This document shows, one piece after another, positions 1 to 9,861 of a DNA stretch of 40,739 nucleotides; position 1 is the first letter of the stretch; each line of letters begins with the position of its first letter. A program made the translations under genes and the position numbers. The notes beneath the pieces are model-generated. The model ran no database searches. It was given only the letters and a program-made list of their open reading frames with translations, and was not told the DNA's origin. The stretch lies in NCBI GenBank assembly GCA_028875055.1, contig JAPPGG010000030.1:1-40739 (forward strand), in the 5' to 3' direction. Origin of the DNA: Chloroflexota bacterium (GTDB lineage: Bacteria > Chloroflexota > Dehalococcoidia > Lucifugimonadales > UBA3495).

Positions 1-95
1 ATGCCAACACCTTAACTTGGTGTTGCACTTCGTTTGTGAGTTTAGCGAATCCAGGTATGGTTGGGAACAAGCCGCCGCAATCAAATTCGGGAGTC

Positions 96-122
96 CTCGA
101 TGCCGGCGAAAGCCGGTATGAG
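96..122. repeat. REP-like palindrome
   Basis: A stem of CCGGC/GCCGG closed by a GAAA loop, extended on both sides by partial pairing. A related palindrome (ATACCGG/CCGGTAT) lies at 26747-26766. Such short palindromes with a CCGG core are commonly dispersed in intergenic DNA of GC-rich bacteria. No gene is visible in bases 1-295; the long minus-strand frame across it is not supported by any recognisable product. Confidence 0.5.
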
Positions 123-295
123 GGCTGGACCTCTCCAAATGTAGTTCTCACCTCGGGCTTAGTTTAGAAATGTGCACATAACCGCCGGCCACCAGGACTC
201 CACATTTCAACCCAACCCCTCCCAGTGGCCCGGTTTCGAAGAGTAAAAATCTGGATAACAGCCTTTCAGGACAATTCGGAGGTGTTGAAGGTTTG

Positions 296-2344
296 ATGAA
301 ATCAGGTGACGCCTTTGCAATTCTGCGCCTGGGTAAATTCTGTCTGCTAGCGGGCGCGGTGTCCATCTCGGTGATTGCCGGCGGGGCAGCATGTGGCAAC
401 GGCAACCAGGAAGCAATCATCTCACCCAACCAGTCAGCGGAAACTGGAAGGGCTAACTCGGCCACTAATGTTGTCTCCCCAGAGCCTGGAAAAGTTGCTG
501 AAAGCGGAAGCGCCCCCGCCTCCCAGAGTCCCACCCAGACCCTGACGCAATTGCCCCGCACCCCCGCCTCCGGGACCGGTGAAGTAGAACCAACCGTGGC
601 CATGGCAGGCGATAGTGACTCCACCACGCTTCCAGGAGGAACGGCCACCCCCGTCATAGCCACGCGCCGGGACTCTTCGAATACCGTTGTAACTCCAGCA
701 AACACCCCCGTCTCTGCCTCCCAGAATGCAGGGCTGACGCCCACTGAATTGCCGAGGTCTCCCGTTTCTGATAGCAGCGGAGAGAGTGAGGCCGCCGGCC
801 CAAGCGCCCCGGAACCAGGCTATTCGGCCCTTTCAATCAGGGATTTGGGCTCAGTACCCAAGGGAGACTACCCCTGGGTAGTAATGGTGGACCCGGACGC
901 ATTCATCGCCGGCGACACTCCCTCCATGGTCGGCAAGGTCATCGGAATCCCCCACATTCCCAGTTTGTTAGCCGATGTTGCGGGTGTCCCTATAGAAGAA
1001 ATGCGTGGCGCCATATCGTTGCTGGACGGATACGACATTTCTGCGGATTCCGTTGAAAAAGCAACCGTGCTGGGAGGGAACCTTGGCGATAACGGTCCCC
1101 TGGAATTTGCGGTAGCTCTTGAAGGGGATTTTGTTTATGCCGAAATTTTGAACATCCTGAAAGGAAGCGGCTACTGGCTCAGGGCAGAGGGGTCTGGCTT
1201 ATGGTTTTACGAAAGTGATGTGACTGGAGTGGCAGCCTTTGAAGATGATGGGTACCTGATTGTGGGCGACCCCGATGACGTTGGCATCGCTTTTGACGCA
1301 TTATCCAGGTCTGCCAACCGGTCGGATGTGACCTGGGCTGGTGAAATCGGCATATCCACCAGCTCAATCGCAATGGCAGCGGCCGTCTCCGACAACGACC
1401 GTCCATACTCCAATCGTGTTATCGCCCTGCAGGGAGATTTCGACTTTGCCCGTGTCAGGAACCAACTTTCAGTCAACGGCTATTCCGTTGACCCGGGAAA
1501 CGAGGAGGGTTACGAGGTCTGGCAACAGCCCGACAACGTCATCATCATAGCCCTGGCCGATTACAACGACTACGTGCTGCTGGGCGACCGCCACCTAATT
1601 TCGGAATTGTTCCATCCTCCTTTCAGTCCACTGGTACCAGGCCGTATCCTGAGACAGGTTTACGGGCTGAAACTGGGGGAAGTAGATACGCTGGTCTCCC
1701 TGGGGGGAGGCATTGCAATTCTGGGGGACTACGACCTGGAAGTGTTCAGAACAGCGATGCAGGGTTACCAGAAGGTTGAAGGAATCACTTACGAAGCGTG
1801 GCTACCCACCGACCCCGTCACGTCAAAAGAACTTTACGCGGAACTCTTCGGCGACACTGTTTACACCTTTCCAGTGGGTATTCTCTCCGAGGCCGGCAGC
1901 GGGGTGGAATTGCGGGACGACTCCGGCAATCCCTTGATCAAGGCAATGGAAATAGCTGGACCAGGTTGGATGTTAGGAGCGTGGTCCGGTCCCTGGTATT
2001 GCAAGAAATTTACTTTTGACCTCAACGTGGACAGCTGCCAGGCTACGGGATTGGCAGCCCGGTCCGCTGACACCGGAGTTGTGGCTGCCCGCTGGGTCAT
2101 CCTCATGGATGACCCGGAGGAAGCGGCCAGGGCCAGCGTTAATTTGGAAAATACTCTCGAGAGAAGGGAAGACCTGTTGTCCGTGGCAAGCGTACTTAGC
2201 CTGGGCCGGACGGAAGATGGTCTTCTGGAATACGAGGTAACCCATGAAGGAGGCTCGGTTCTGGTGGAAATAACGGTGACCTCGGAATACGCGGCCAGCT
2301 TCCTGTACCTGGTCCTGAATGAGATGGGAAATGCCATGGGGTGA
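296..2344 (+). CDS. Predicted lipoprotein with Thr/Pro/Ser-rich linker and a three-fold pseudo-repeat
   Basis: The product has a hydrophobic signal segment ending in VIAGGAAC, a plausible lipobox with the lipidated Cys at about residue 33. A long low-complexity Ser/Thr/Pro/Ala/Gly stretch follows to about residue 180, as expected for a flexible linker at the cell surface. The rest is an unrecognised globular region. It contains three similar blocks that begin with a pattern like ALxGDFDxxxxxxxL, followed by GY and then an aromatic-rich EGYEVW or ITYEAW segment; the blocks start at about residues 270, 385 and 485. I do not recognise the family. The frame opens with TTG three bases earlier, but ATG at 296 with AAGG just upstream is the better start. 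The gene is followed by the next lipoprotein gene after about 40 bases, so the two are probably cotranscribed. No PWxxDG repeats or HExxH motif are present, unlike its neighbours. Confidence 0.8.
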   Translation: MKSGDAFAILRLGKFCLLAGAVSISVIAGGAACGNGNQEAIISPNQSAETGRANSATNVVSPEPGKVAESGSAPASQSPTQTLTQLPRTPASGTGEVEPTVAMAGDSDSTTLPGGTATPVIATRRDSSNTVVTPANTPVSASQNAGLTPTELPRSPVSDSSGESEAAGPSAPEPGYSALSIRDLGSVPKGDYPWVVMVDPDAFIAGDTPSMVGKVIGIPHIPSLLADVAGVPIEEMRGAISLLDGYDISADSVEKATVLGGNLGDNGPLEFAVALEGDFVYAEILNILKGSGYWLRAEGSGLWFYESDVTGVAAFEDDGYLIVGDPDDVGIAFDALSRSANRSDVTWAGEIGISTSSIAMAAAVSDNDRPYSNRVIALQGDFDFARVRNQLSVNGYSVDPGNEEGYEVWQQPDNVIIIALADYNDYVLLGDRHLISELFHPPFSPLVPGRILRQVYGLKLGEVDTLVSLGGGIAILGDYDLEVFRTAMQGYQKVEGITYEAWLPTDPVTSKELYAELFGDTVYTFPVGILSEAGSGVELRDDSGNPLIKAMEIAGPGWMLGAWSGPWYCKKFTFDLNVDSCQATGLAARSADTGVVAARWVILMDDPEEAARASVNLENTLERREDLLSVASVLSLGRTEDGLLEYEVTHEGGSVLVEITVTSEYAASFLYLVLNEMGNAMG

Positions 2345-2382
2345 AAATCCCACTGAGTTCAATGTATTGCCGGTAGATAGCT

Positions 2383-4350
2383 TTGAAGAATCTGTCAATG
2401 GGGGCGGGAATAGTGAGATTGCCTGGTAAGATTTTCGTATGCGCGGTTTCCGTTCCCCTGGTTGCGCTCGCCCTGGTGGCGTGCCAATTCGGGGCAGATG
2501 CCCCTGCCTCCCGTGAAAGCCCGGTTGTCCGGCGAGCTCCAGTGAAATCACCGGCAATAGCTGACCCTTCGCCGGTTCCGCTCCATGTGTCCGTTACTGC
2601 GGTTTCGCCCACAGTCAACGTACGTCCTACCCCGGATCTCCCGAGACAGGCGCCAGAACCCGCAAAGTTCAACCAACCCACTCCCACCGCAGCGCCTGCA
2701 GAGACCCCTCTCCCTCCTTCCTCGGAACGGCCCCAGGTTATAGCCACCGCCACCCCGGAACCCGGGCGCAGCATTTTCCACATGCCCTGGCTCCTGGACG
2801 GCGCAACGAGGCCTGAGAAAGTGGCAGCGAACAGCCTCCAGGCAATCAGGAAGAGCCAGCCCGCCGTGGCCCTGGCCATGCTGGGGTTTCCCTGGGTCGC
2901 AGACGGCATTTCGGATGCGGAAGCCTCGGCGCTCACCAGTTTCGCAGCCCTGGGCGAAACCGATCCCTTGCTGTTGGAAAGGGTCGTGAACCTCCCGTGG
3001 GTGGCCGACCCGCCCGACCTCGAACCGTTATGGTTTGTCAGAAGCCTTGCTGCTCTGGCTGAGCATGACCCTATACTGGCACGGCATCTGGCCGACCTTC
3101 CCTGGGCCAATGACGGCGCCTCCCCGCAGGAGACGGAAGCAATCAAGCATATTGCGGTAGCGGCCGAATACGATCTGCCGCTTGCCAGACACTTCGCTAC
3201 CTTCCCGTGGATAGAGGACGGCGTAAATGAGATTGAGAGCGGGGCACTGGTAGACCTGGCCTACATCGGCCAGGCGATAGCCAGGCAGTCCCCCCAGCGC
3301 GATGTCCTGTTGGGGGCCCTTAGAGCTATATCCTGGGTGAACGACGGCATAAGCATGGAAGAACTCGCGGTGCTTTACAATATCAACCGACTCTCTGACC
3401 CCGAGGCTGTGGCAGCCGCAATTCTCAGCGCCCAGTCGTCGTCAAGATTTGCCGCCGCAGTGGTGCCCACCCCCACGCCAACCCCGCTGCCCCCTGGTCC
3501 GCTGGGGCAGATGCGGGGCGCTCCCTGGTACCAGGACGGCCTCACCAGGGAGGAGGAGTTCCTGGCGGCCACGATAGGATTCAGCAGCGTGGATTCGGAA
3601 AGATACGCCATGGACCTGGTTCGCAACCCCCTGGTGCAGTCGAAAACCCTAGTTCTGCCGTCAGGCGAGGTCACGTTGATAGTCATAAGCGCCCTCTCCT
3701 GGAATCGGGGCGAGGAAGCCCTTGATGCACTGCAGACCGCCGTCGAAACCATCGAGGAGTTCATGGGTATACCCTGGCCCGATTCGGAGGCACTCCTCCT
3801 CCTGTTTCCCCATGCAGAATCAGATTTTGAGAGACTGGGCCGCATGACAACGACCAGGGGAGGCTATAGGATGGTCGTGATGTACGAACCAGAAACCAGC
3901 CCCGGTTTCGCGCCTGTCCTTTACCACGAAGTGGCCCATTACTACTGGCACCGGACCTGGTTTAGAGAAGCGGTGGCAGAATTCTTCGGCTACTACACCC
4001 TTCACAAGACAAGAGGCGCTCCGCTCAGGACGCACGCCGGGCGGGGACGATGCCCTGTAGAAACTATTCACGAATTTAAACAGGCCACGAACGGCGGCCT
4101 GACGTCCTCTTTTACTCCCCTTGGGGCCTGCGCGTACACCCTGGGGAGCACCTTCCTAGTCGAGGCATACAAGACCGTGGGCCACGACGTCTTTCAGGCC
4201 TCGCTTCACACGCTTTACTACGACTTCGACTTTTCGGACCCTGAAGTAAAATTTTATCGACTCTTGCTTGCCAATTCTTCTCCCGATAAGCACGCTGACC
4301 TCGAAGAGGTGTACCGGACCTACATTGGTGGCCCAATACCAAGCGGTTAG
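2383..4350 (+). CDS. Lipoprotein with PWxxDG helical repeats and a gluzincin-type metalloprotease domain
   Basis: The signal peptide ends in ALVAC, a good lipobox with Cys34, so the protein should be lipid-anchored outside the cytoplasm. A Pro/Thr-rich linker runs to about residue 125. It is followed by about seven copies of a 35-residue repeat with the pattern PW(V/I)xDGxxxxExxAL and then a DxxLA segment. Four consecutive copies are exactly 35 residues apart. After the last copy (PWYQDGLT) comes a conserved segment with LPSGEVTL. The protease core is HEVAH at residues 515-519, followed by WFREAVAEF. H515, H519 and E529 are the likely zinc ligands and E516 the general base. The arrangement resembles peptidase clan MA(E) enzymes with an E(G)xAE motif. 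Substrate is unknown. The start is either TTG 2383 or ATG 2398; neither has a strong ribosome site. No LRRs are present, unlike three related genes downstream. Confidence 0.85.
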   Translation: MKNLSMGAGIVRLPGKIFVCAVSVPLVALALVACQFGADAPASRESPVVRRAPVKSPAIADPSPVPLHVSVTAVSPTVNVRPTPDLPRQAPEPAKFNQPTPTAAPAETPLPPSSERPQVIATATPEPGRSIFHMPWLLDGATRPEKVAANSLQAIRKSQPAVALAMLGFPWVADGISDAEASALTSFAALGETDPLLLERVVNLPWVADPPDLEPLWFVRSLAALAEHDPILARHLADLPWANDGASPQETEAIKHIAVAAEYDLPLARHFATFPWIEDGVNEIESGALVDLAYIGQAIARQSPQRDVLLGALRAISWVNDGISMEELAVLYNINRLSDPEAVAAAILSAQSSSRFAAAVVPTPTPTPLPPGPLGQMRGAPWYQDGLTREEEFLAATIGFSSVDSERYAMDLVRNPLVQSKTLVLPSGEVTLIVISALSWNRGEEALDALQTAVETIEEFMGIPWPDSEALLLLFPHAESDFERLGRMTTTRGGYRMVVMYEPETSPGFAPVLYHEVAHYYWHRTWFREAVAEFFGYYTLHKTRGAPLRTHAGRGRCPVETIHEFKQATNGGLTSSFTPLGACAYTLGSTFLVEAYKTVGHDVFQASLHTLYYDFDFSDPEVKFYRLLLANSSPDKHADLEEVYRTYIGGPIPSG

Positions 4351-4538
4351 GGAATTGCAGGGCTGGCTGGGTGCCTCAACAGCACCCAACTAGGCATGGA
4401 ATCATTGACGAGCGTCCGAAAGGTCCCGGGGACTGGTTAGATCCATTGAAATTAGCGCGGCCCAGGGCCGCGGGCAAATACCAGGTCCTCAACCCGAAGA
4501 CACGCAAGGTAAGAATTTGCTGACAGGGAGGCAACGCC

Positions 4539-5216
4539 ATGAGACGCTGGCCAGTTACGGCTGGGATTATCGTAGTCATCCTGCTCCTTGCTGTTCTCGC
4601 CTTATTCCTCCTCGTGACCGGCGGCGATGAGGGGCAGACCGAAACGGGCTCTTCCCAGCCAATAGTTTCTACTCCCGTGAGGGACGCCAGTCCAGTGACA
4701 GGGACCGATACGACAGAGGCCCCTCCGGCCGAGGGACCCCCCGGATCCGGAGACGACCGTGCTGCCCTGGTAGCACTCTACCAAGCCACAGGGGGGCCGG
4801 GCTGGCTCGACAATACCAACTGGCTCACCGATGCTCCCATCGGCGAGTGGTTCGGCGTGGATACCGACGCCAGCGGCCAAGTGTTCCAGCTGGACCTCAC
4901 CTCAAATGAATTGAAGGGACCCTTGCCGCCGGAGCTTGGCAGCCTGGCCTCCCTGGAGTACCTGATCCTGATCAACAACTCCCTGACCGGTCCCATCCCC
5001 CCGGAACTGGGCAACCTTTCCAAATTGAGGGTGCTGGACCTGCCCGATAATGAGCTAAGGGGACCGATACCCGCTGAGCTGGCCAACCTTCCCAACCTGG
5101 AGAACCTGAACCTGGGCGGCAACCCGGCGGGCAATATGTTCACGGGCTGCGTGCCCGGCGGCCTGGACCAGGTGAAGAATAACGACCTGGATTTCCTGGA
5201 CCTGCCTTCCTGCTGA
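4539..5216 (+). CDS. Membrane-anchored small leucine-rich repeat protein
   Basis: GGGAGG lies seven bases before the ATG. Residues about 6-27 form one hydrophobic segment without a lipobox Cys, so the protein is probably anchored by an uncleaved N-terminal helix. After a Thr/Pro/Glu-rich linker there is an LRR N-cap of the form RAALVALYQATGG...NWL...GEWFGV. It is followed by about four 24-residue LRRs of the plant-type consensus GPIPPELGNLxxLxxLxLxxN. The end carries a Cys pair in the pattern FTGCVPGGL...LPSC. The same N-cap and Cys-paired C-cap recur in the neighbouring large proteins, so this small protein looks like a free-standing copy of their LRR module. A likely role is surface binding to protein or glycan, which is inference. 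Confidence 0.85.
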   Translation: MRRWPVTAGIIVVILLLAVLALFLLVTGGDEGQTETGSSQPIVSTPVRDASPVTGTDTTEAPPAEGPPGSGDDRAALVALYQATGGPGWLDNTNWLTDAPIGEWFGVDTDASGQVFQLDLTSNELKGPLPPELGSLASLEYLILINNSLTGPIPPELGNLSKLRVLDLPDNELRGPIPAELANLPNLENLNLGGNPAGNMFTGCVPGGLDQVKNNDLDFLDLPSC

Positions 5217-5302
5217 CCAGCGATCGGATAGAAAGGTCCGAAACGGGAGGTCCATGGCAGGCGCGTCCGTAGGCGTAAAGGCCCGCGGCGAGGAGATGGG
5301 AT

Positions 5303-8300
5303 ATGACCGGCAATAGCAGGCGAACACTAATTTCCATAGTGGTCGCTGCCCTGTGCATTACTCTTATGGCGGCTTGTTCAGGGGACGACTCTCCCGCCGC
5401 ACCCACTACCGTCGCCCCAACGCCCTCGGGAGCCGAAGTCTTGGCGGAGCGCCCCCAGGCTGTGTCCGCCCCACCCCAGCACCCCGCAGCCATCGTCCAG
5501 GCGGTAAGCGGCGCCGAAAGAATAAGGCTGCCCCAACCCCCGGAGCTGCCCCGCCGTCCGGCCACCACGCCGCAGGTCTCCGACCCCTCGGATCAAGAAC
5601 TGCCGGAGTTCCCCTGGCAGCAGGACGGTATCGTGGAAGACACGGAACGGAGCGCCCTCCGGTCCCTGGCGGACATTCAACAGAGCGATCCGGCAACCGC
5701 CCAGGTTCTGACCGAGCTGCCGTGGATGGGGGACGAAGTGCTGCTGCAGAACGCCGCATTCCTGGCCGACATCCGGGAACTGGCCTCGAAAGAACCAATC
5801 CTGGCGCGCACTGTGGCGACCCAGTCCTGGATAGCCGATGAGGTCACCGTCGAAGAGGCCCAGGCCGTCTCCAGCATCAGGGAGATCGCCGAGCAGTCCG
5901 GCGCCGCGGCCCGGAATGTGGCGACCTACCCGTGGCTCAGGGACGGAGTGGACCGCAACGAATTGGACGTTTTGGCAGTTGTCCAGGACATCGCTGCAGG
6001 CGACACGCTCCTTGCCCAGGCGGTAGCCGAGAGCGCCTGGGTGGCCGACGGGGTCAGCGATGAGGAGCACGGGACGCTGGTTGTCATTCGGCAGGTGGCG
6101 GAGGAACAGGCGCCCCTGGCCCAAAGCGTCGTTGAAGAAGCCGCCCAGGATGGACTGACCGGCGACCAACTGGCCCAGCTTACCGGCCGGGGAGACAATG
6201 CGGAGCAGGCAACGACCGGCGGGGCAGAGGAGTCCCCGCACCCGGAAGCCCTGAGGAAAATACTGGTTGAGGTTTCGGCAACCCTCTGGCCGGGGGGGTG
6301 GACGGCCAATCCCAACAAGGAGACAGCCTTTAACGCGATAGTTGTCGCCGGACAGGCGGACACAGCGCTGGCCGAGCGCATGGCTGGGTTCCCCTGGCTG
6401 GCCGACGGCATAACCAGGGACGAAGTGCAGGCCCTTGAAGCCGTAAGGATACTCGCCCAAATGGACCTGCCCGGGGCGCGACGGTTAGCCGGCTATCCCT
6501 GGGTGGCCGACGGCATCAACCCCGACGAGGGTTCAGGTCTGTTCTACCTGGCAGCCCTTGCGGACAGGTCCCCTGCCCTGGTCCAGCACCTGACCGGACT
6601 GGACTGGCTCAGCCGGGGCATAGACCAACACACGGGCGACGCCTTGCGTGAGCTGAACTTCCTGCATCAAGTTCACATAGTACAGGAGTTGTTCTCAGAC
6701 ATCGGCGCCGAGGGGCTGACCAACCTACTGCTGGGCCAGCCCTGGTTCCAGGACGACATCTCGCCGGAAGAGGCTGCAGTGATGGTTGCCATGAAGAGCG
6801 CGTGCCGGGTCAACCACGTCTGCCTGGACCTGATCGCCAACGGGTGGACCGCCTCGGAAACCCTGGCGCTGCCCTCCGGCAACGTCAACCTGTACGTGGT
6901 CAGCCGCACCCCAGTCGGCCGGGCTGAACTCCGAAGCATTTTCGACAAAATGGGCATGAGCGCAAGCAGCATCGAAGATTTCCTGGGAATTCCCTGGAAG
7001 CCCGTGGACGTAGTCCTCTACCTGGAGCCGGAGATAAGCTATTTGAAGGAAGCCCCGGCATTTTTTGCCGGGAACCACGTGGTTTTCGGCACTCACCCCG
7101 ACAATACCGTCAAGGTGGACCTGGAAATTCTGGCCCATGAGTTCGGCCACTACTATTTCAACTATCAGATCCCCCACTGGCTGGGCGAAGGAGCGGCCGA
7201 ATTTCTTGCCTCCTACACCCTCCACCGTAGCGGGTCCACCACCATGGATTCCAGCTTCGCCCTTGCCCAGGAGCGAGCATTGTTGCACTGTCCCTCAGGG
7301 GTCTCCAACATCTACGAGATGTACCAGGTTTCCCAGTCCGATCCCCAAGCCTTCCGCGGAGGAAGCAGGTGGCTTTGCCCCTACGTTTTGGGAGAGACGC
7401 TGCTGATGGCCTTGTACCATAACCTGGGTCCCCAGATGCTGGCGGGAGCCCTGCGCGACATCCATCAACTGGCCGCCTCGGAATGCAACTGGCAGGAACA
7501 TACCGGACCCTGCAACGGAGTCACGGAAAGCATGGTATACAACCTGTTTTCCGCCAACACCCCGGCGGAGCAACAGGATCTGCTCCAGGACCTGTACAGG
7601 CGGTATTACGGCGCCCTGCCCGGTACACGCACCGGCGAGGCCCAGGCAGACTACGAACTGCTGGTCAGGATAAATGAGGCGCTGGGAGCGGGCCTGTGGG
7701 ACGATTACATCGTGAGTGACGTGGATATGAGCGAATGGCCGGGGATCAGGGCCGACTTCGACGGCAGAGTGATTATACTGGATCTGCGGGGCCGCAACCT
7801 GTCAGGTCCGATTCCGCCCGAAATTGGCGGCCTGTCCGCCCTGCAGGCCCTGGACCTGGCGATCAACAACTTCTCCGGGCAGGTGCCGGCGGAGCTTGCC
7901 AACCTGACCAACCTGGAGCGGCTGTTCCTGGGCGGCAACATGCTGACCGGCTGCATCCCTGGAGTTCTGCTGCCCGTCACCTATGACGACGGCGGGCTGC
8001 CCTTCTGCGAGCCTCCGGCGGAGCGGGAGGCGTTGACCGCTTTCTACAACGCCGCCGGCGGCCCCAACTGGAAAGGCAGCGAGAACTGGCTGGTCAACAC
8101 GGCGCCCCTGGGAACCTGGGAGGGGGTGGAAACCGACAGTGCGGGCAACGTGGTCAGGCTGCAACTGTACGACTATGACCTGGAAGGGACCATCCCGCCG
8201 GAACTGGGGCAACTGGAACACCTGCGACACCTGGAACTGAGCCAGAACAGGTTGAGCGGCCCCATTCCGCCGGAACTGGGGCAACTGGCCAGCCTGGAAC

Positions 8301-9325
8301 GCCTGACCCTCAGCGGCAACCTACTGAGCGGCCCCATACCGCCGGAATTGGGGAATCTCTCCCAGCTCAGGTCTCTGGAAGTGAGCGACAACCGGCTGCA
8401 GGGGCAGATACCCCAGGAGCTGGGCCAACTGTCCAGGTTGCAGAGCCTCACCCTCAGCCGGAATCTGCTGGAAGGGTGCATTCCGCAGTCCCTTGCCGAT
8501 ATTCTGCGAGAGGCGGAGGCACAGACGCTGGGACTGCCCTTCTGCGGGGGAAGCTCCCAGGAGCATCAGGCTTCAACCCCGGCCGAGGGCAGCCCGGAAG
8601 GCGATAGGGCCTCCCTGGTCGCCCTCTACAACGCCACCGGCGGGTCCAACTGGACCAACAACGAAAACTGGCTCAGTGAGGCTCCCCTCAATAATTGGGC
8701 GGGAGTGCAGACCGGCGCCACTGGCCGCGTGACCCTCTTGTACCTGAAGGACAACGGACTGAGCGGAACCCTGTCGCCGGAGTTGGGCAGCCTGTCGAGC
8801 CTGCGTACCCTGGGGCTGCCGGAAAACCGGCTGACCGGGCCCATACCGCCCGAACTGGGCAATCTTTCCCAACTGAGAAACCTGGACCTGGGTGGAAACG
8901 GACTGACCGGGCCTATACCCCCAATGCTGGGCGACCTGGAGAATCTGGAGTACCTAGGCCTCCATTCCAATCAGTTAAACGGTCCCATTCCCGCCGAACT
9001 GGGGAGGCTGGCCAACCTCCAGCACCTCAAATTGGGAGGAAATGAGCTAAAGGGTCCCATCCCGCCGGAATTGGGGAAACTGGAGAACGTACAATACCTG
9101 GAACTTGAGAAGAACCAGTTGACCGGAGCCATTCCGCCGGAGCTGGGCAGCCTGACCGAAGCGGTGACTATCAGGCTGTTTGAAAACCGGTTGACAGGGG
9201 CCATTCCGGAGGAACTGATGGAACTGGCAGAGTCGGCGGGGGTCTCTATGACCCTTATCGACAATGAGCTTACCGGCTGCGTCCCGGGACACCTGAACAT
9301 AAAGGCCGACCTGCCGGCCTGCTAG
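5303..9325 (+). CDS. Giant lipoprotein: PWxxDG repeats, metalloprotease core and three LRR blocks
   Basis: A signal peptide ends in LMAAC (lipobox-like). Residues about 90-500 contain roughly eleven repeats of the PWxxDG type, some degenerate (for example GLDWLSRGI and a poor copy near SATLWPGGW), with a 35-36 residue period. A conserved LPSGNVNLYVVSR segment precedes the protease core HEFGH at 612-616 and WLGEGAAEF, with E629 as the probable third zinc ligand. From about residue 775 to the C-terminus are three blocks of plant-type LRRs with about 3, 5 and 8 units. The second and third start with an N-cap LTAFYNAAGGPNW or LVALYNATGGSNW. All three end in a Cys-paired cap: GCIPG...LPFC, GCIPQ...LPFC and GCVPG...LPAC. 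The cap pairs suggest disulfides and an extracytoplasmic location. AGGAG lies seven bases before the ATG. The function is unknown; a surface protease with a binding array is inferred. Confidence 0.88.
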   Translation: MTGNSRRTLISIVVAALCITLMAACSGDDSPAAPTTVAPTPSGAEVLAERPQAVSAPPQHPAAIVQAVSGAERIRLPQPPELPRRPATTPQVSDPSDQELPEFPWQQDGIVEDTERSALRSLADIQQSDPATAQVLTELPWMGDEVLLQNAAFLADIRELASKEPILARTVATQSWIADEVTVEEAQAVSSIREIAEQSGAAARNVATYPWLRDGVDRNELDVLAVVQDIAAGDTLLAQAVAESAWVADGVSDEEHGTLVVIRQVAEEQAPLAQSVVEEAAQDGLTGDQLAQLTGRGDNAEQATTGGAEESPHPEALRKILVEVSATLWPGGWTANPNKETAFNAIVVAGQADTALAERMAGFPWLADGITRDEVQALEAVRILAQMDLPGARRLAGYPWVADGINPDEGSGLFYLAALADRSPALVQHLTGLDWLSRGIDQHTGDALRELNFLHQVHIVQELFSDIGAEGLTNLLLGQPWFQDDISPEEAAVMVAMKSACRVNHVCLDLIANGWTASETLALPSGNVNLYVVSRTPVGRAELRSIFDKMGMSASSIEDFLGIPWKPVDVVLYLEPEISYLKEAPAFFAGNHVVFGTHPDNTVKVDLEILAHEFGHYYFNYQIPHWLGEGAAEFLASYTLHRSGSTTMDSSFALAQERALLHCPSGVSNIYEMYQVSQSDPQAFRGGSRWLCPYVLGETLLMALYHNLGPQMLAGALRDIHQLAASECNWQEHTGPCNGVTESMVYNLFSANTPAEQQDLLQDLYRRYYGALPGTRTGEAQADYELLVRINEALGAGLWDDYIVSDVDMSEWPGIRADFDGRVIILDLRGRNLSGPIPPEIGGLSALQALDLAINNFSGQVPAELANLTNLERLFLGGNMLTGCIPGVLLPVTYDDGGLPFCEPPAEREALTAFYNAAGGPNWKGSENWLVNTAPLGTWEGVETDSAGNVVRLQLYDYDLEGTIPPELGQLEHLRHLELSQNRLSGPIPPELGQLASLERLTLSGNLLSGPIPPELGNLSQLRSLEVSDNRLQGQIPQELGQLSRLQSLTLSRNLLEGCIPQSLADILREAEAQTLGLPFCGGSSQEHQASTPAEGSPEGDRASLVALYNATGGSNWTNNENWLSEAPLNNWAGVQTGATGRVTLLYLKDNGLSGTLSPELGSLSSLRTLGLPENRLTGPIPPELGNLSQLRNLDLGGNGLTGPIPPMLGDLENLEYLGLHSNQLNGPIPAELGRLANLQHLKLGGNELKGPIPPELGKLENVQYLELEKNQLTGAIPPELGSLTEAVTIRLFENRLTGAIPEELMELAESAGVSMTLIDNELTGCVPGHLNIKADLPAC

Positions 9326-9861
9326 CGGCGCTTCAGTCTTCAAACCACATGGGAGCCACAGATTGCGCGACTCTCCTTCACCGGCAGATACCTTGAAATT
9401 GCTGTCGGGGGTTTCACCCTACAACATCAGCCAGCCGAGGAAGTGGACCGGTTGTCACATATCCACTACAAAATAGTCGCATACGGTATCTTGAAAGTCC
9501 CCCGACGTACTGGCCCCAGCTGCCGCCGCGAGTCCAGGCGTGGTGTTTCTCGACATATCGGCCGGGTTGGCATGGCCCAGGAAATGGTGAAGAGTGACGA
9601 TGAGTTGCCTGCCCTGATGACCCCGGGCCGGAGGAAAAGCTACACCATGCCGGCGCGCTACGACCAACGCCAGGCCGCCAGCCGGGGCGTGGTGGCCGGG
9701 TATTGCGACGACAAAATGATTGAACAGGCGCTTTTTTGCTCTATCGAAACAACAGTATCAAGGGTTAAGCCCGTTCTCGGAGGCAGCCAACAAATCCCCT
9801 TGTTCGAAGGATTCTGGACGCCCGGCTTATACTGCAAGAAATTAAGGGGCAGGAGTGTGCC
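9326..9861. other. Long intergenic region with no convincing gene
   Basis: This 536-base gap separates two large lipoprotein genes. A 140-codon plus-strand frame (9443-9865) crosses it and overlaps the next start by four bases. Its product is unlike any family I know and has no clear ribosome site, so I do not call it. TATACT at 9828-9833, with TTCGAA 19 bases upstream, could be a promoter for the gene at 9862, but the match is weak. Confidence 0.4.
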
